The notes below the pieces were generated by a model. The model made no database searches, was not told the origin of the DNA, and saw only the letters and a program-made list of their open reading frames with translations. The position numbers and the translations under genes were made by a program. From Hyphochytrium catenoides (Eukaryota > Sar > Hyphochytriomycetes > Hyphochytriales > Hyphochytriaceae), in contig FLMG01003595.1 in the NCBI GenBank assembly GCA_900088475.1, forward strand, positions 1 through 24,987: a stretch of DNA of 24,987 bases. The letters are read 5' to 3'. This document shows, piece by piece, positions 9,412-19,707 of this stretch (within the stretch, counting starts at the first letter, position 1; the number at the start of each line of letters is the position of its first letter).

Positions 9412-10461
9412 CACCTAGGACGGCCGGTATCAATTAGCAATAGACCGTGCACTGCCTGGATGGCGGTGGGCGAACCTAGGCCAGAGAACAACCTGAAGAC
9501 CTAAAACTCTCTGCGCCATCAATCTGACAATGCAGAGATCCCGCTTTATATCCGATGATGGCAGCAGCGATGGGAGCCTTTGTGCTCATAAAAGTCAACT
9601 TTCAACAGCTTCTGGTTCTCCTGGGACAACCTTGGGCCAATCCAGGCCCTCGGCCAGCTCTTAACATAGCATACAGCAGCTTGTGGTTCCCCTAGCAAAG
9701 AAATATTTTGCCGTCGGTCATTCCGTTTTTGTTCACTCTAGCTCCTCAGGCTTCCACCATCATCTACAATCGCAGGCAGTGCTTTTTCCTGGCAGAAGGA
9801 CTTAATCCGCACCGTAGTCCGTGCCCTACTTCTCAGCTCAAATGTCCCAGATGGGGGCCTCGGGATGTTACCCACTTAGTTCCGCAGAGAGACGATGCCT
9901 CTCAGAGAAGAAAGATGCGAATGCGTTGGTTTGTGAAGCGTGGGGACTAGGTTCATCATTTCTTTGACTGGAGATCTTGGGTGGGGTGTCTTTCCGCGGG
10001 AAAGCTCTCTCTTCATGGCTCTGTCGCCGCCTCCATCTGGCGTCTCAAAGAGATATGTCACAACCCGCCAACCACTTGATTGCGCGCTGGATACGGATCG
10101 ACCGGTGTATGGGATGTGACCTCTCCTCTTAGTAGAGAGTATTCCCAGGAAGGATAGTCCTGACTCGAAGAGTCAATGAATGGCTCTGACGAAGGATATT
10201 CTCTTTCTTTTGCCTTTCTGCTCTCTCCTCTCTGCATGTTCCTATGATAGCCTCTTGACTTAATCTCTTGCATGTCACGACTTCTATCTTTGCATCCTCA
10301 GCAGGTAGACTGACTCTCCTTAGAAAGACTCTTTCCTTGCCCTCTATAATCTTGGGATATTCGTGCTCTCTCTCTCTCTTGCTCCCTCTCTCTCTGTTTT
10401 TCTCCTCTATCTTTATCGGTCAGCCTCTCTCTTTCCAATCTTTTGACCGGCATTGTATTAT
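9412..10461. other. no firm gene
   Basis: Minus-strand frames at 10273-10058 (polar, ATG start) and 10061-9876, and a plus-strand frame at 9708-9950 without an ATG, are open but match nothing I know. The segment 10370-10400 is CT-rich. Confidence 0.35.
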
Positions 10462-10641
10462 ATGGCAGCTAATAAACTCTTCTCGAAGCAGGGGGCATTA
10501 TTACTTGCGCGCATTCTCTCTCTCGAAGTTTTTCTCTGCGTGGTGCTTGTCTGGACTGAGGCCGCGCCAGCCAAGGTACAGACAAAGCACCTTTCAGTCT
10601 TCTTCAAGACTCAACATCGACCTTCTTACATTAAGGATTAG
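10462..10641 (+). CDS. short ORF with signal-peptide-like N-terminus
   Basis: ATG at 10462 opens a 59-residue frame. After a basic start (NKLFSKQ) comes a long hydrophobic core (roughly residues 11-32) and then TEAAPA, a plausible signal peptidase site. A donor-like AAG|GTACAG directly after this site (near 10575) suggests the signal peptide could be a first exon with the mature part further downstream. Read unspliced, it would be a tiny secreted peptide with a mature part of about 22 residues. The following plus strand is pyrimidine-rich, like introns elsewhere in the window. No family is recognised. Confidence 0.3.
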   Translation: MAANKLFSKQGALLLARILSLEVFLCVVLVWTEAAPAKVQTKHLSVFFKTQHRPSYIKD

Positions 10642-11592
10642 TACCGGCTTCGCCTGGATCCTTCTGTTCGCTGTAGTCAGTCCTGAGAGCTGCTAGTTGT
10701 GCCCTAACTCTGACCAGACACAGAAACCGCAGACCGCCATTTTCTCTCTACTATCAATGGACCGCTTAGTCTGCAGCATGGAGACTGATGACCGCTGACT
10801 TTGCGAGTAGAGACTTCTTTAGTCTCACGGCTTGGCCTCCTCCGCTAACCCTTCAGAGGTACACCCCTAACTTTTCTTTCTTTCCACACGGCTGCAAGTC
10901 CCAGCAGGGATGGGCCCCAAGGTCCTCCGTCCTTTCTCTCTGACCTCTCGCCCTTGGGCTGTGAACGTGCCAGAAGCAAATCCATGGCGTCTCAGTTCTA
11001 CTTCCGCCTTACTCTCTTCGTGATGGTGCCCTGACCTGATAGAAAGTTGTTTCCTCGGTCCGCCTGTTATCTCTACCTTGTCCACACTCTCTCTCTTCCG
11101 GATTGATGTCTCGTTGCACTTTGGCAATCTCTATGGGCTCTGGTGGGGTCTACCAGCTCCTCCTCTTTGAAGTTCACTCTCCTGCGGACTCCGCCGGATC
11201 GCATGTCTTCGTCGAGTTGCTGGGCGGCGCCATTGGCTCATCTGCCTTGGTCTCCTTTACCGGCCTCTTCTCTTGCTCTTTCGCTTTCTTCGACGTTAGG
11301 AACTTGCTTTGCTAATAAGATGACGTCAAACTGAACGATATTTCCCGCCGATCCTGAAGGAGAACAGGTGTCCTCTGCATTTGGCTTGGTGCTTGGGCTC
11401 CTCCTGCTCCCCCTGTTTCCTATCCCTCCATCCCTCTATCCCTCTATCCCTCTATATCTCTCTCTAACTCTATGCTTAGCCTATAGATATTCTTGCCCAA
11501 CTCAAAAAGCTGAGAGCCCCGTCTTTCACACGGGGCTCGTGAGCAAAGGAAGACCTGTATGGCAAGCTTTGGTCTTGTCGTTGGGAGTGGGC
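10642..11592. other. pyrimidine-rich stretch without a firm gene
   Basis: The plus strand is C/T-rich with many short frames. The 11127-10867 minus frame is open and charged but shows no motif, and purine-rich strands produce such frames by chance. Confidence 0.35.
11424..11455. repeat. 8-bp tandem repeat CCCTCTAT
   Basis: There are four head-to-tail units, the first with one change (CCCTCCAT). Confidence 0.9.
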
Positions 11593-12084
11593 TCACTTTA
11601 TTCTACTCCTAGGGTGGCCTCTCTCTCTGTATCTCTCTGCTTCATGCTGGGGCTCTCCTGCATGTGGCTGCTGTCTCCTGTCGGACTGGTACTGCATCAA
11701 GGCAGCCACCAGTATGCTTAGGACTAGGGCCTCCTTTGGTCCAAGCTCTCGTCCTGTGCCGCAGCTGTCGGTTGACGACATATGCTGGGTCCATTGCATC
11801 TTAGAGATAAAGCGTCAAACAGTCTCTACGCTGGAATACATCGCCATCTCTTCTGGCGCGCGCGGCAGTCTTGGTAAAAGCAGTTGTACCGGTGCTCTCG
11901 TGAGCTGAGTCCGTTCACCTTCTCTCGCTGCTAATAACTTTGCTAGATTACGAGCTACCTCTTTGATCTTTCTCAAACAGACTCCTTTCATCATCCGGTG
12001 GACCCACGGAAACTTCAAATGTGTCCGATCAAGCTTGGAGCGACCTAAGTATACGCTGCTTGCGGTGCCACCATGTCCGAAATT
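11593..12084 (-). pseudogene. decayed ORF of unknown family
   Basis: One minus-strand frame runs from 12084 to the TGA at 11593 with a single internal TGA at 11817-11815, about 160 codons. Its content looks protein-like: SVYLGRSKLDRTHLKFPWVH, then a basic/amphipathic segment with CLRKIKEVARNLAKLLAARE, and after the stop ELGPKEALVLSILVAALMQY. I recognise no family. The region is not simple low-complexity sequence, so chance openness is less likely than for the GA tracts. A transposon or retroelement remnant is one possibility. Confidence 0.3.
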
Positions 12085-12282
12085 TTATGCCCTAGAGAAG
12101 CTCTGTTGCTAGTGTTGCTTCTTTCCCTTGACACATGCTGCCCAAGCCCGTGGACCGGTAGCCGTACTCGTGGCATCTCATTCGTCGCCGGTCAATATGG
12201 CAATGCATGACGAGGCAGCCCACACTCTAGTCGCAGATTCAAGTCCTTCTTCTGCTGCCTTTCGGGCTGTCGTCTATACCTA

Positions 12283-12417
12283 CTACCTGCAGAAAGAAGA
12301 GTAACAGTGGATCTCGTCCTCCTCATCCTGCCCGTACTGATCGTGCGTGTTATCGCTGCTACTGCTACTATTGGCACTCTCATCCTCCCTCGTCGTCGTC
12401 TCCCTTCTCTTCAACTG
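12283..12417 (-). pseudogene. Ser-rich/acidic coding-like remnant upstream of the decayed ORF
   Basis: The minus-strand frame reads TTREDESANSSSSSDNTHD then QYGQDEEDEIHCYSS before a TAG, typical of a disordered protein segment. In another frame just downstream (about 12200-12130) comes MRCHEYGYRSTGLGSMCQ, which loosely recalls a broken zinc knuckle of a retroelement nucleocapsid protein. These may belong to the same broken gene as 12084-11593. Confidence 0.2.
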
Positions 12418-12540
12418 CTAGGCAGTTCACTCCTCCGTCAGAAGGTCAGAAAGATAACTTTTCCCTTACTTCAGGCAGCACTGTGGAGGAAGGCCTTATT
12501 GTTTGGACCATCTACTCCTAAGTAAGCAGGATCGAGGAGT

Positions 12541-13803
12541 CAACGCCCCCGAAAGCCTGGGGTCTAGCGCGCCCCACTTTTCATCTCCCTTACTTTCCGG
12601 CCCGATAGTCTCTCTGTCTTGCTTTTTTTTTACTTCTCTTCTGGTCGCATCTCTTAGTGCACAGCCGTGTTCTCCACGTAAAGTAGTTGTTCTCTCGGTA
12701 TATTACTGACATTATCTCTATTCTCCCAATCTACCTAGTGTAGCATCGGACTCGGCGTCAAGGTAACGGAGACAGAAAGAAAGGGAATAATAGAACACGC
12801 ACCGAAGCTTGAGCAGCTGCGAGGCCTTGTGAAGCTTCTGGCATAACGGGCTTTCTGTTAGGACGGAAAGGCCTGGAAGGTCGGATCTTCTCATGCCAAT
12901 TGGATATGCCGGCAGCATTCTCACAGAGCGTCATCGGGAGCCCAGCAGAACAGCCAGCGACTGGATGCTATCAGGAGGTTAATTAAGGAAGGAGAAGGAT
13001 AGGTCAGTGAGGGAAGTAAAGAGGATGGTTCAGAAGGGAGATCGTCGGGCGTGGAGAACAGCGGAGAGATAGTGTACCATTAAGATGTAGGCACTATCGG
13101 TAAGAGTAGCAAGAGAAGAAGACAGAGAAAGGGAGAGAAGAAGAGAGACAGAGACACCAGCGCTACAGTAGAGAAAGTAGGAGATAGGAACACAGGCAGG
13201 CATTGAAAGTCACAAAGGATTCAGCTCTGTCTTCGAAAAGCTAAGCACGCTACTTCCTGCTAGGGAACCGTCCACTAGACTTAACTGCAAGGATGCTCTT
13301 CTGACTGGACTATTGCACTGCCAGCTCAGATTAGTTTTCTTAACAGATTGGTTATCAGTAATTTCGGAGATATCTGGAGCTCATTGCTGCTTCAGAATTC
13401 GGTCTGCAGATTCCGTCTGTGGCACACGACTCGGTTAATCAAGAGAATGTTACAGATGATGGAAACGATAGTACAAGAGCGGGAAAAAGACTTATACTAC
13501 CGTTCGTTGTGCCGATAGTAGGAAGAACATCAAGCACAGAGAGTAGCTGAAGACTAGAAAGCTGGATCATGTTGCTCAGCTCGTGCGAGAGTTAAAGAGA
13601 AGAGGAAAGAGAAGAAGAAAATGGGACGTCCAGGACTGATGCATACTCCTCTACTATTTTTATTAGCATAACATGCAAAGAGGAAGATGTAGGGTACACC
13701 CACTCCCACTACAGTTCTGTTTGACATAGATAAAAGCGAAGTACCAGCTGATTCAGAGCTAACTAGAGAGGAGAGACAAAACAAAGAAAGGAATAATTTT
13801 TCT
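12541..13803. other. intergenic, no recognisable feature
   Basis: The purine-rich plus strand from 12960 to 13200 and the frames at 12924-12718 and 13784-13554 (minus) show no motif. The right end is the 3' flank of the secreted-protein gene. Confidence 0.4.
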
Positions 13804-14640
13804 CTAGGGCGTTTTAGTAGTAGTAGTAGGAGGAGGAATATGGCAGCCGACGACCTTCATCGTGTAGGGCTTGTAAACCGGATTGACGTAGATTTTCGAT
13901 GACGCCAATTCCCGGATCCATGGCTTGTCCTCGGCCGGGTTCCGAAAGGTCCACACTATCTCCGACTCTGTTTTGAACGCACTCTTGCGGCCAATCTTGA
14001 CTAGTTCAAATAAATTACCGAAGTTTGCGGCAGCATCAGCGCAGGCTTTTATATTGAAGACGGAGGTGGCAGTGTTCCCCGAGGGATCGGTAGACAGAAG
14101 ATTATAGTCCCGGCTGGTGGCGGTAGTAGGAGGTTTCAAGGTAAACCTGGTGTCCTCATAATCCTCATGATACGTATGGTAGTTAACAGGTTCCGTCTCC
14201 TGGTAGAATATCTCCTTATCGGCTAACATATAGACATGGCAAAGTCCAATCTGCTTCGGGAACGCAAAGAGACCATCCTTAGCTAGGTCCTTAGGATCAG
14301 TCGACTTATAATTGACGTAAGTGATTGGGCGCAGTTGATATGCTCCATCACGTCTCTCATCCACGCTCCAGAGGCGGAAACGATGTCCAACAGGCATTTT
14401 AGTGTCACTCTTCTTGTAAAGTCTCTCCTGAGTAATGAAGCTCAACTTGACGCTAAAATCGCCTTCCCTGACTGTGCAGCGCTCGTACATCTCATCAACT
14501 GGGATGCCCTCAATGGGTGTCGTCTCGGCCGTCTCTGCCGTGGCGGTGTCTACCGTGGTCGTCTCTGTCGCGGCCGTCGTTGGCTGGGCCAAGCAGAGCC
14601 CCAGAAGGAGCAATGAAAGGGAGAGTGCACGCTTCACCAT
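13804..14640 (-). CDS. secreted protein of a tandem lineage-specific family, member 1
   Basis: This is an intronless frame of 278 residues from ATG 14640 to TAG. Residues 1-18 form a signal peptide (MVKRALSLSLLLLGLCLA). A Thr/Ala/Glu-rich spacer (about 20-42) and a Pro-Thr tail (269-278) look like O-glycosylated stalks. The core carries four cysteines (C55, C134, C200, C266), probably two disulfides. Motifs shared with 20555-21259 include CTV, FITQERLY, RFRLWS, QLRP, the GxCHxY block (CHVY), PVxYHT, NLF and MKVVGC. Role unknown: it is predicted to be secreted or surface-exposed, and could be an adhesin or effector. The gene start is fixed by the signal peptide. It is not part of any family I can name. 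Confidence 0.8.
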   Translation of the reverse strand: MVKRALSLSLLLLGLCLAQPTTAATETTTVDTATAETAETTPIEGIPVDEMYERCTVREGDFSVKLSFITQERLYKKSDTKMPVGHRFRLWSVDERRDGAYQLRPITYVNYKSTDPKDLAKDGLFAFPKQIGLCHVYMLADKEIFYQETEPVNYHTYHEDYEDTRFTLKPPTTATSRDYNLLSTDPSGNTATSVFNIKACADAAANFGNLFELVKIGRKSAFKTESEIVWTFRNPAEDKPWIRELASSKIYVNPVYKPYTMKVVGCHIPPPTTTTKTP

Positions 14641-15602
14641 TGTTAACACAGTTGCAAGACTTCTGGCGTATAGAAGATAGCTAGGAAGGCACGATGCTAC
14701 TTTTCAGGAGCGCGCTGGACTTTGCAATTGAAAGAATGAGCTGATCCTAGCAGAGGCTTTTCTGTCACTCTCCCTTGACTCTTCTGCTCGTCGCTACCAT
14801 GACACCTGGCTTTTCATAACAGCAGTTCTATCAGCAGTACATTAGAGAGGTTCTGTGTAATGTGTCTGAAGGAGAGGCAGCTTTACCCGGAGGGCAAAGA
14901 GGGGAAAGAAAGAAGAAAGAACCAGTGATCAATAAGTTCAGCAGGCACAGAACTATTGATTCGGTTCTTCTCCTCCTAGAGGACTCGCTAGTTCTATATA
15001 GCTTTTGAGGCCGTAGTAAGCTCTGCACCGTAGAGATAAGAAACGTCCCGTATATATACCCTTTTTAACAGCCCTTCTTCAACCATTCTGATAGGAAACA
15101 TTCTAGACCAATGTAGATCTACTATGATATAATAATTTCTAAAGTGGTCGCCCATCTCACTCCCGAAGGCTCCGCTTCTTTTGGCATGAACTCCTGCATG
15201 CAGTGGGGCTCTAACCGGTGACGTTCTACACTAGGCCGCGGGACTTCTCCACCTACCACCTACAACGTCCTGTGGCCGAACTCTAGACTGGATGGAGGCT
15301 CCGGCTTGGCAGGCTTCCACCCTGAGGTCTCTATCGAAGCTGCCTAATAATAACATTATCAATGAGTCTTTCCATTCTCGGATTGTTGGGTCATCTCGGA
15401 CCAACATCCGGATGTTCCTGTCTCTAGCAGGTGACAAGCACGTCAACAATGAAAGGCATAATAAGAACAGGACTAGGTGGGGACTTCGCTTTACGGCTTG
15501 TTTACCGTAGGCGCTATCTTTTATTAGCGAAATAGCTCGGAGGGTTAATGCCCTGCTCGAGAGTCAGTTCATTTCTAGGTATAGTGCTCAGCAACGACTA
15601 CT
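14641..15602. other. 5' flank of secreted gene and unassigned DNA
   Basis: No upstream exon is needed for the gene ending at 13804. A minus-strand frame at 15449-15231 (containing REWKDSLIMLLLGSFDRDL) looks protein-like but lacks start, splice sites or family match. Confidence 0.35.
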
Positions 15603-15638
15603 ACTGACCCCGTATTTTTTGTTCTAATACGGTTCAGT
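15603..15638. repeat. inverted repeat, hairpin-forming
   Basis: ACTGACCCCGTATT is followed after a T-rich loop by AATACGGTTCAGT. The arms pair over about 13 bases with one mismatch or bulge. No neighbouring gene explains it as a terminator. Confidence 0.6.
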
Positions 15639-15984
15639 GCCTGCTCTGGAGACAGTACTCTCCTAGAATAGACCAGCTACTTTTCCAGTCTACAGGGTAC
15701 TTCTAATAACACACTAGCAGGGACCATCTAGGGTCAGATGCCAGCTCTATTTATTAGAGACAGGACGATGTTGAATAAGAATACCCTTTGTCTCTGCACA
15801 GTAATGGACTTCAGAAATACTCCGTATCATTCAGGTACGGAAATTTTCTTAGCCGTATACCGGCTAACAATAACTAGGGGTAAGTACCCGCTCTCTTCGC
15901 TCTCTGCCTTCACTAAAGGCAGAACCTTTGTTTGTTTTTTGGGGGAGGAAGTAAGGAACGACTCTCTTATTCCTCGATTGAACT

Positions 15985-16080
15985 ATGATTCTTCTTCCTT
16001 GTCCGACAGTGATGGTGAGGGAGGAGGAGGAGAACGCGTTGTAGAGTCCAGGGCTTTGTAGCTCTCGTCTCCTCTTTTTT
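15985..16080. repeat. local duplication, unit A
   Basis: It resembles 16228-16325: TTCTTCCT, GATGGT(G/C)AGGG, AACG(C/T)GTTG, AGAGTCCAG and GCTCTCG occur in the same order. In unit A the plus frame reads SLSDSDGEGGGGERVVESRA before a stop (frame open from 15738). In unit B this frame is broken. Confidence 0.6.
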
Positions 16081-16158
16081 CCTCTTCTTCTTCTCCTTCT
16101 TCTCCTCCTTCTTCTTCGTCTCCTTCTTTTCTTCTCCTTCTTCTTCTCCTTCTTCTTA
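16069..16158. repeat. (CTT/CTC)n polypyrimidine tract
   Basis: About 90 bases of near-pure pyrimidine on the plus strand, mostly TTC and CTC trinucleotides. Confidence 0.95.
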
Positions 16159-16227
16159 TTAGTTATTAGTAGTAGCTATCATCCCTTCTATAATAAACAG
16201 AAGCCATCCCTCTTTAAAAAAATAGGT

Positions 16228-16325
16228 TCCTTCTTCCTGTTCCGAGGACTTGATGGTCAGGGCAAGAAAACGTGTTGAAGAGTCCAGAACTCTGTCGCTC
16301 TCGCCTCGTCTTCATTTTCTTCTGC
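16228..16325. repeat. local duplication, unit B
   Basis: This is the second copy of the 15985-16080 unit, again followed by a pyrimidine-rich stretch. Confidence 0.6.
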
Positions 16326-16408
16326 TTCTTCTTCCCCTCCTCCTAACATCATTTCATATAATTATTACTTTTTTTCATTAATTCTATTACTTCTCAAAAT
16401 AAGCTTTA

Positions 16409-16556
16409 AAGAAGAGGTAAAAGATGAAGGAAGAAGAAGGAGAAGAAGTAGAAGAAGAAGAAACAGAGGAAAAAGTAAAAGATGAAGGAAGAAGAAGGAG
16501 AAGAAGAAGAAGAAGAAGAAGAAGAAGAGAGAGAAGCAGAAGAAAAGAAACAAAGA
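16409..16556. repeat. (GAA)n polypurine tract, copy 1
   Basis: Near-pure purine tract with an internal unit around AAAGATGAAGGAAGAAGAAG repeated at about 16420 and 16475. It is preceded by AATAAGCTT, as is copy 2. Confidence 0.95.
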
Positions 16557-16596
16557 AAGCTAATTCTCATAATAAGCTTTTTTTCTATATATGATG

Positions 16597-16696
16597 TAAG
16601 AGATGAAGAAAGAAGAAGAAGAAGAAGTAAGAGATGAAGAAAGAAGAAGGAGAAGAAGAAGAAGAAGAAGAAAAAGAGGAAGAAGAAAAGAAACGA
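16597..16696. repeat. (GAA)n polypurine tract, copy 2
   Basis: It repeats the arrangement of copy 1: CTCATAATAAGCTTT upstream, AGAGATGAAGAAAGAAGAAG units, and an AAAGAAAC-GAAAGCTA end. The whole block of about 160 bases appears to be duplicated. Confidence 0.9.
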
Positions 16697-17296
16697 GGAA
16701 AGCTATGACGCCTTGGTCTCTTCCTCCTCAACCTGATCTCCTTCACACTCATCATTCGTGAAGGAAGAATCATTTTTTTTAATCGATCTCTTCAGTAATA
16801 ACAAGGGGAGAAGGAGGAGGAGGAGGTGAATGATCAACCACAGTTTTTTATAAAAAGGAAGAAGTAATAAAAGCTAAAGGAACCCTAACCTAATTATTAT
16901 CAGAGTGGATAACCTTTAGAAAGTCCAGATTGAAAAAGGACAGTAGCATCGCTGTCTTTGTTGCAGTGTCAATTGTTTAGAACGACCGGATACCAGGATA
17001 ACCTAAGAGCCCAAGAGTTACAGTTGCACTGAACCCAAAAGTGGCGGTAGATTTGAAGACTGAACTGAAAGGGTGCACTGCACCTAATCAAGAAAGTTAC
17101 GGTTGGATTCCCATAACGTTACGGTGAGGGCTCAGATTTCCTAGACGGTCCAATGGTCTAATGGACTGTACTTTCTGATAATATACCAATGAATATACGG
17201 AGTACTCCGTAAGAGAAGTACGCTGAAGAAGAGGAGATGAGTCAGGACTAGGGATAGGTTATCTAGGGATGAGCTCAGACCTCTAACCGCTGAGTT
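16697..17296. other. no recognisable gene
   Basis: Only a perfect 14-base palindrome, ACGGAGTACTCCGT at 17197-17210, stands out. Confidence 0.45.
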
Positions 17297-17300
17297 TTTT

Positions 17301-17497
17301 CTAGCCTAGCGATGGACTTTCAATCCGTATCATCCTTATTAGCTGATCTGAATCTTTTGCTCGCTCATCGTCATCACCAATCGAACTTGATAGTGAACTA
17401 TCAAGAGCTTCGACGACAATCAGAAGGACGCCCGCAAAGGCTAGCAACGAAATTACACTCCTTGCGTTCAACCGGCAGATAGTCCAAGTCCGATCCT
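17301..17497 (-). pseudogene. exon-like sequence with one membrane segment
   Basis: The minus-strand frame contains RSVISLLAFAGVLLIVVEAL, a clean membrane helix, followed by an acidic tail (GDDDERAKDSD) and a stop. There is no ATG: the frame is closed upstream by TAG, so it needs an acceptor (CAAACAG precedes it) or is a relic. The pattern of small and aliphatic residues ending in Glu resembles S1 of voltage sensors, but no S2-S4 follows. Homology is not established. Confidence 0.2.
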
Positions 17498-17504
17498 TGT
17501 TCAC

Positions 17505-18124
17505 TGTTTGCTATCTTCCAGGAGGACTGTACAATTTGTTTCTTGGCCTTGCTGTCGGTGTTCGCTAAAAATTGATAGCCAGTACTCTACTCTGAGTATA
17601 TGCTATCCAAGAAAGAGGCAGCACCAATGAGGAAGAACAAAGACAGCAGAGATGAAAGCAGGAAGCAAAGCGATAGACTCAAGAGAGCAGAAGCAATGCA
17701 GCAATGAACTTAGCGCTTTATCGGTTGGTGGAAGAAGAACAATGATAGGGATGTTTATGAGTTCTAGCCAATGAAGAGAAACCCACCTTCTGCAGTCTCT
17801 CATACGGACTGAGAAGACGCGCTGCCGTCTTGGGACTTAGCATGGAGAGGGGCCTCCCCATAATAGATGAACACGGTGCATGCCACTACTTCCGCACATA
17901 TCTGAGTGTCGTTAAGAGGCTCCTTTGTTGTAGGGAGAAACGGACTGAGCAGCGTTAGATAAGTCGCTTCGACTGGCCAGGCCGCAGCTCTAACAAAGCT
18001 GCGAGGAGAAGGGCTATCTAATGGTCATCAGTGCCAAGGACAGCTCAGCCTTAGGGAGCAGATAATAGATGGAAAGAGGAGAAGAGCAATAATCTCATAG
18101 AAGATGAAGAGGGCGACAGAAAGC
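17505..18124. other. no firm gene
   Basis: A minus-strand frame at 17803-17603 contains GTGGGT and TTGGATAG, so it could equally be an intron. No family is recognised. Confidence 0.35.
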
Positions 18125-18330
18125 AGGACGTGATAGATTAGAGACGATGAGCAGCCGCCGTGGTAAGGGCAACACTGATAGCCAATGGTGGGCCTAACGT
18201 CTCAAGGTTACCCATCCTCGTCGCTAGTTCAGTTGATTGAGGCCGTCTTCATTGTGAGCTCCTTCTTTTATCCACCTAGCGCTTGCTCCAAGAGGAAGAG
18301 CGAGAGCTCGTCGTCCCTAGGAAACTATTC
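18125..18330. repeat. dispersed repeat, copy B
   Basis: This is the diverged counterpart of 2990-3205, in direct orientation. A short plus-strand frame at 18185-18412 overlaps it but has no support of its own. Confidence 0.45.
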
Positions 18331-19707
18331 AACGTGCCTAACCCGAGCATACATGCTCCATCTTTGGTCTCCTTATAGGCCAGCATTCTTGATGATAGGG
18401 TCCTCCCCCTAGTCGATCATGACATTCCTCTTCTTAGCTAGACAATGGCCTCAGCCGAACCAAGAACGAAAGTCATTGGACGCAGCCGTGTAACTCATCC
18501 AAACTCCAAAGATCGAGGCTATAGAATAGCCAGTCAGGATCTCGCTTGCTCAGACCAGAGTCTCTCTTCAGTGATTTCTCTTTCCTTATCTCAATGCCGA
18601 CTGGAAGATCTATACGTCTCCCTTGTACGAGCTCATCTCTGACTCTATTTTATGGAAACGAGCAGAGCTCCTAGAGGTAGAGTAGCAGGCTAAGGGAGAA
18701 TGTGCTTTCCTTCACTGTCATCTGGTGAGCAGAGCTGCTGTTATATATATCTTTTAAACGGTGGAGCCTCCTACCTGGGGCAGACTCGACGAGTGCAGAT
18801 GATGTGGACGTACGGCGCAAAGCTGACTACTCTCCTTCCTGCTTGGGACTCTCCGGTCGCTTAACAAAGAGTCGAAGCATTGTATAGCACTGATGACTAC
18901 TTGCCGACTCAAGAACTCTGGGCCCCGCTGCTGTGATGGAGAGAGCGAGTGCGAAAGAAAAGGGATGGAACCAAAATAGAGGACAATGAAGATTTGCTGG
19001 CGAGAGAGATTGAATGAGAGGGACGAGAGAGAGAAGAGGCACAGAGAAAACCGAGAAGGTGTGGGTCGGTAGTCAATGACGGCTTAATCTGCACAACGTC
19101 CATAGCCTGGGGATGGCTTCCTCAATGGTAGACGGCCGTGAACAAAAGAGAACAAACAAGGGGAAGAAAAGAGAGAGAGGGCAATGAAAAAGTCGCCTCT
19201 TCTTCAAATCTATAATATAAATTTACGATGGATCTAACATATATATGTGCTCCTTGCATCGCGCCTCTGCTTGGGTGCGGGAAACAAGCGAAGAAGGAGA
19301 GAAATAGCTGGAGAAGTCAAGGAAAAGGATCGAGGAGGCACATGAGACTACTTGAGTGGACAATTGCATAAGGAGAGAGAGATAGATAAGATAGAGAGAG
19401 GAACAGAGACAAGAAGGGAACGAACATGTCCTTTCTCTTCACGCCGAGAAGCACCAGCCAATGATCATAACAGGAGATACATCATAGAACTTTAGGACTG
19501 AAAGATAACTCTTGATTTACATCTTGAAAGGACAGATATAACTCCTCCGTCCCTTGGCCGATGATGGTCTTATACTTCGGAGGATGTGAGCTACTTCGTA
19601 ACAGAAGATTTTCACCTTGATTGTGGGACCGGCGGATAGAGAGGGCGGAGAGAGCAAAGGGACTGAACAGGAAAAGAGTACTGAGCTTCCCTATCTACTC
19701 CTCGTCC
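18331..19707. other. no firm gene
   Basis: A plus-strand frame with a good ATG context (18445-18642, 65 residues) shows no motif. GA-rich patches occur near 19140-19180 and 19370-19410. Nothing else is recognised. Confidence 0.4.

Noticed and set aside
16365-16773. Minus-strand frames of poly Phe/Ser/Leu
   Set aside because: They are translations of the GAA tracts.
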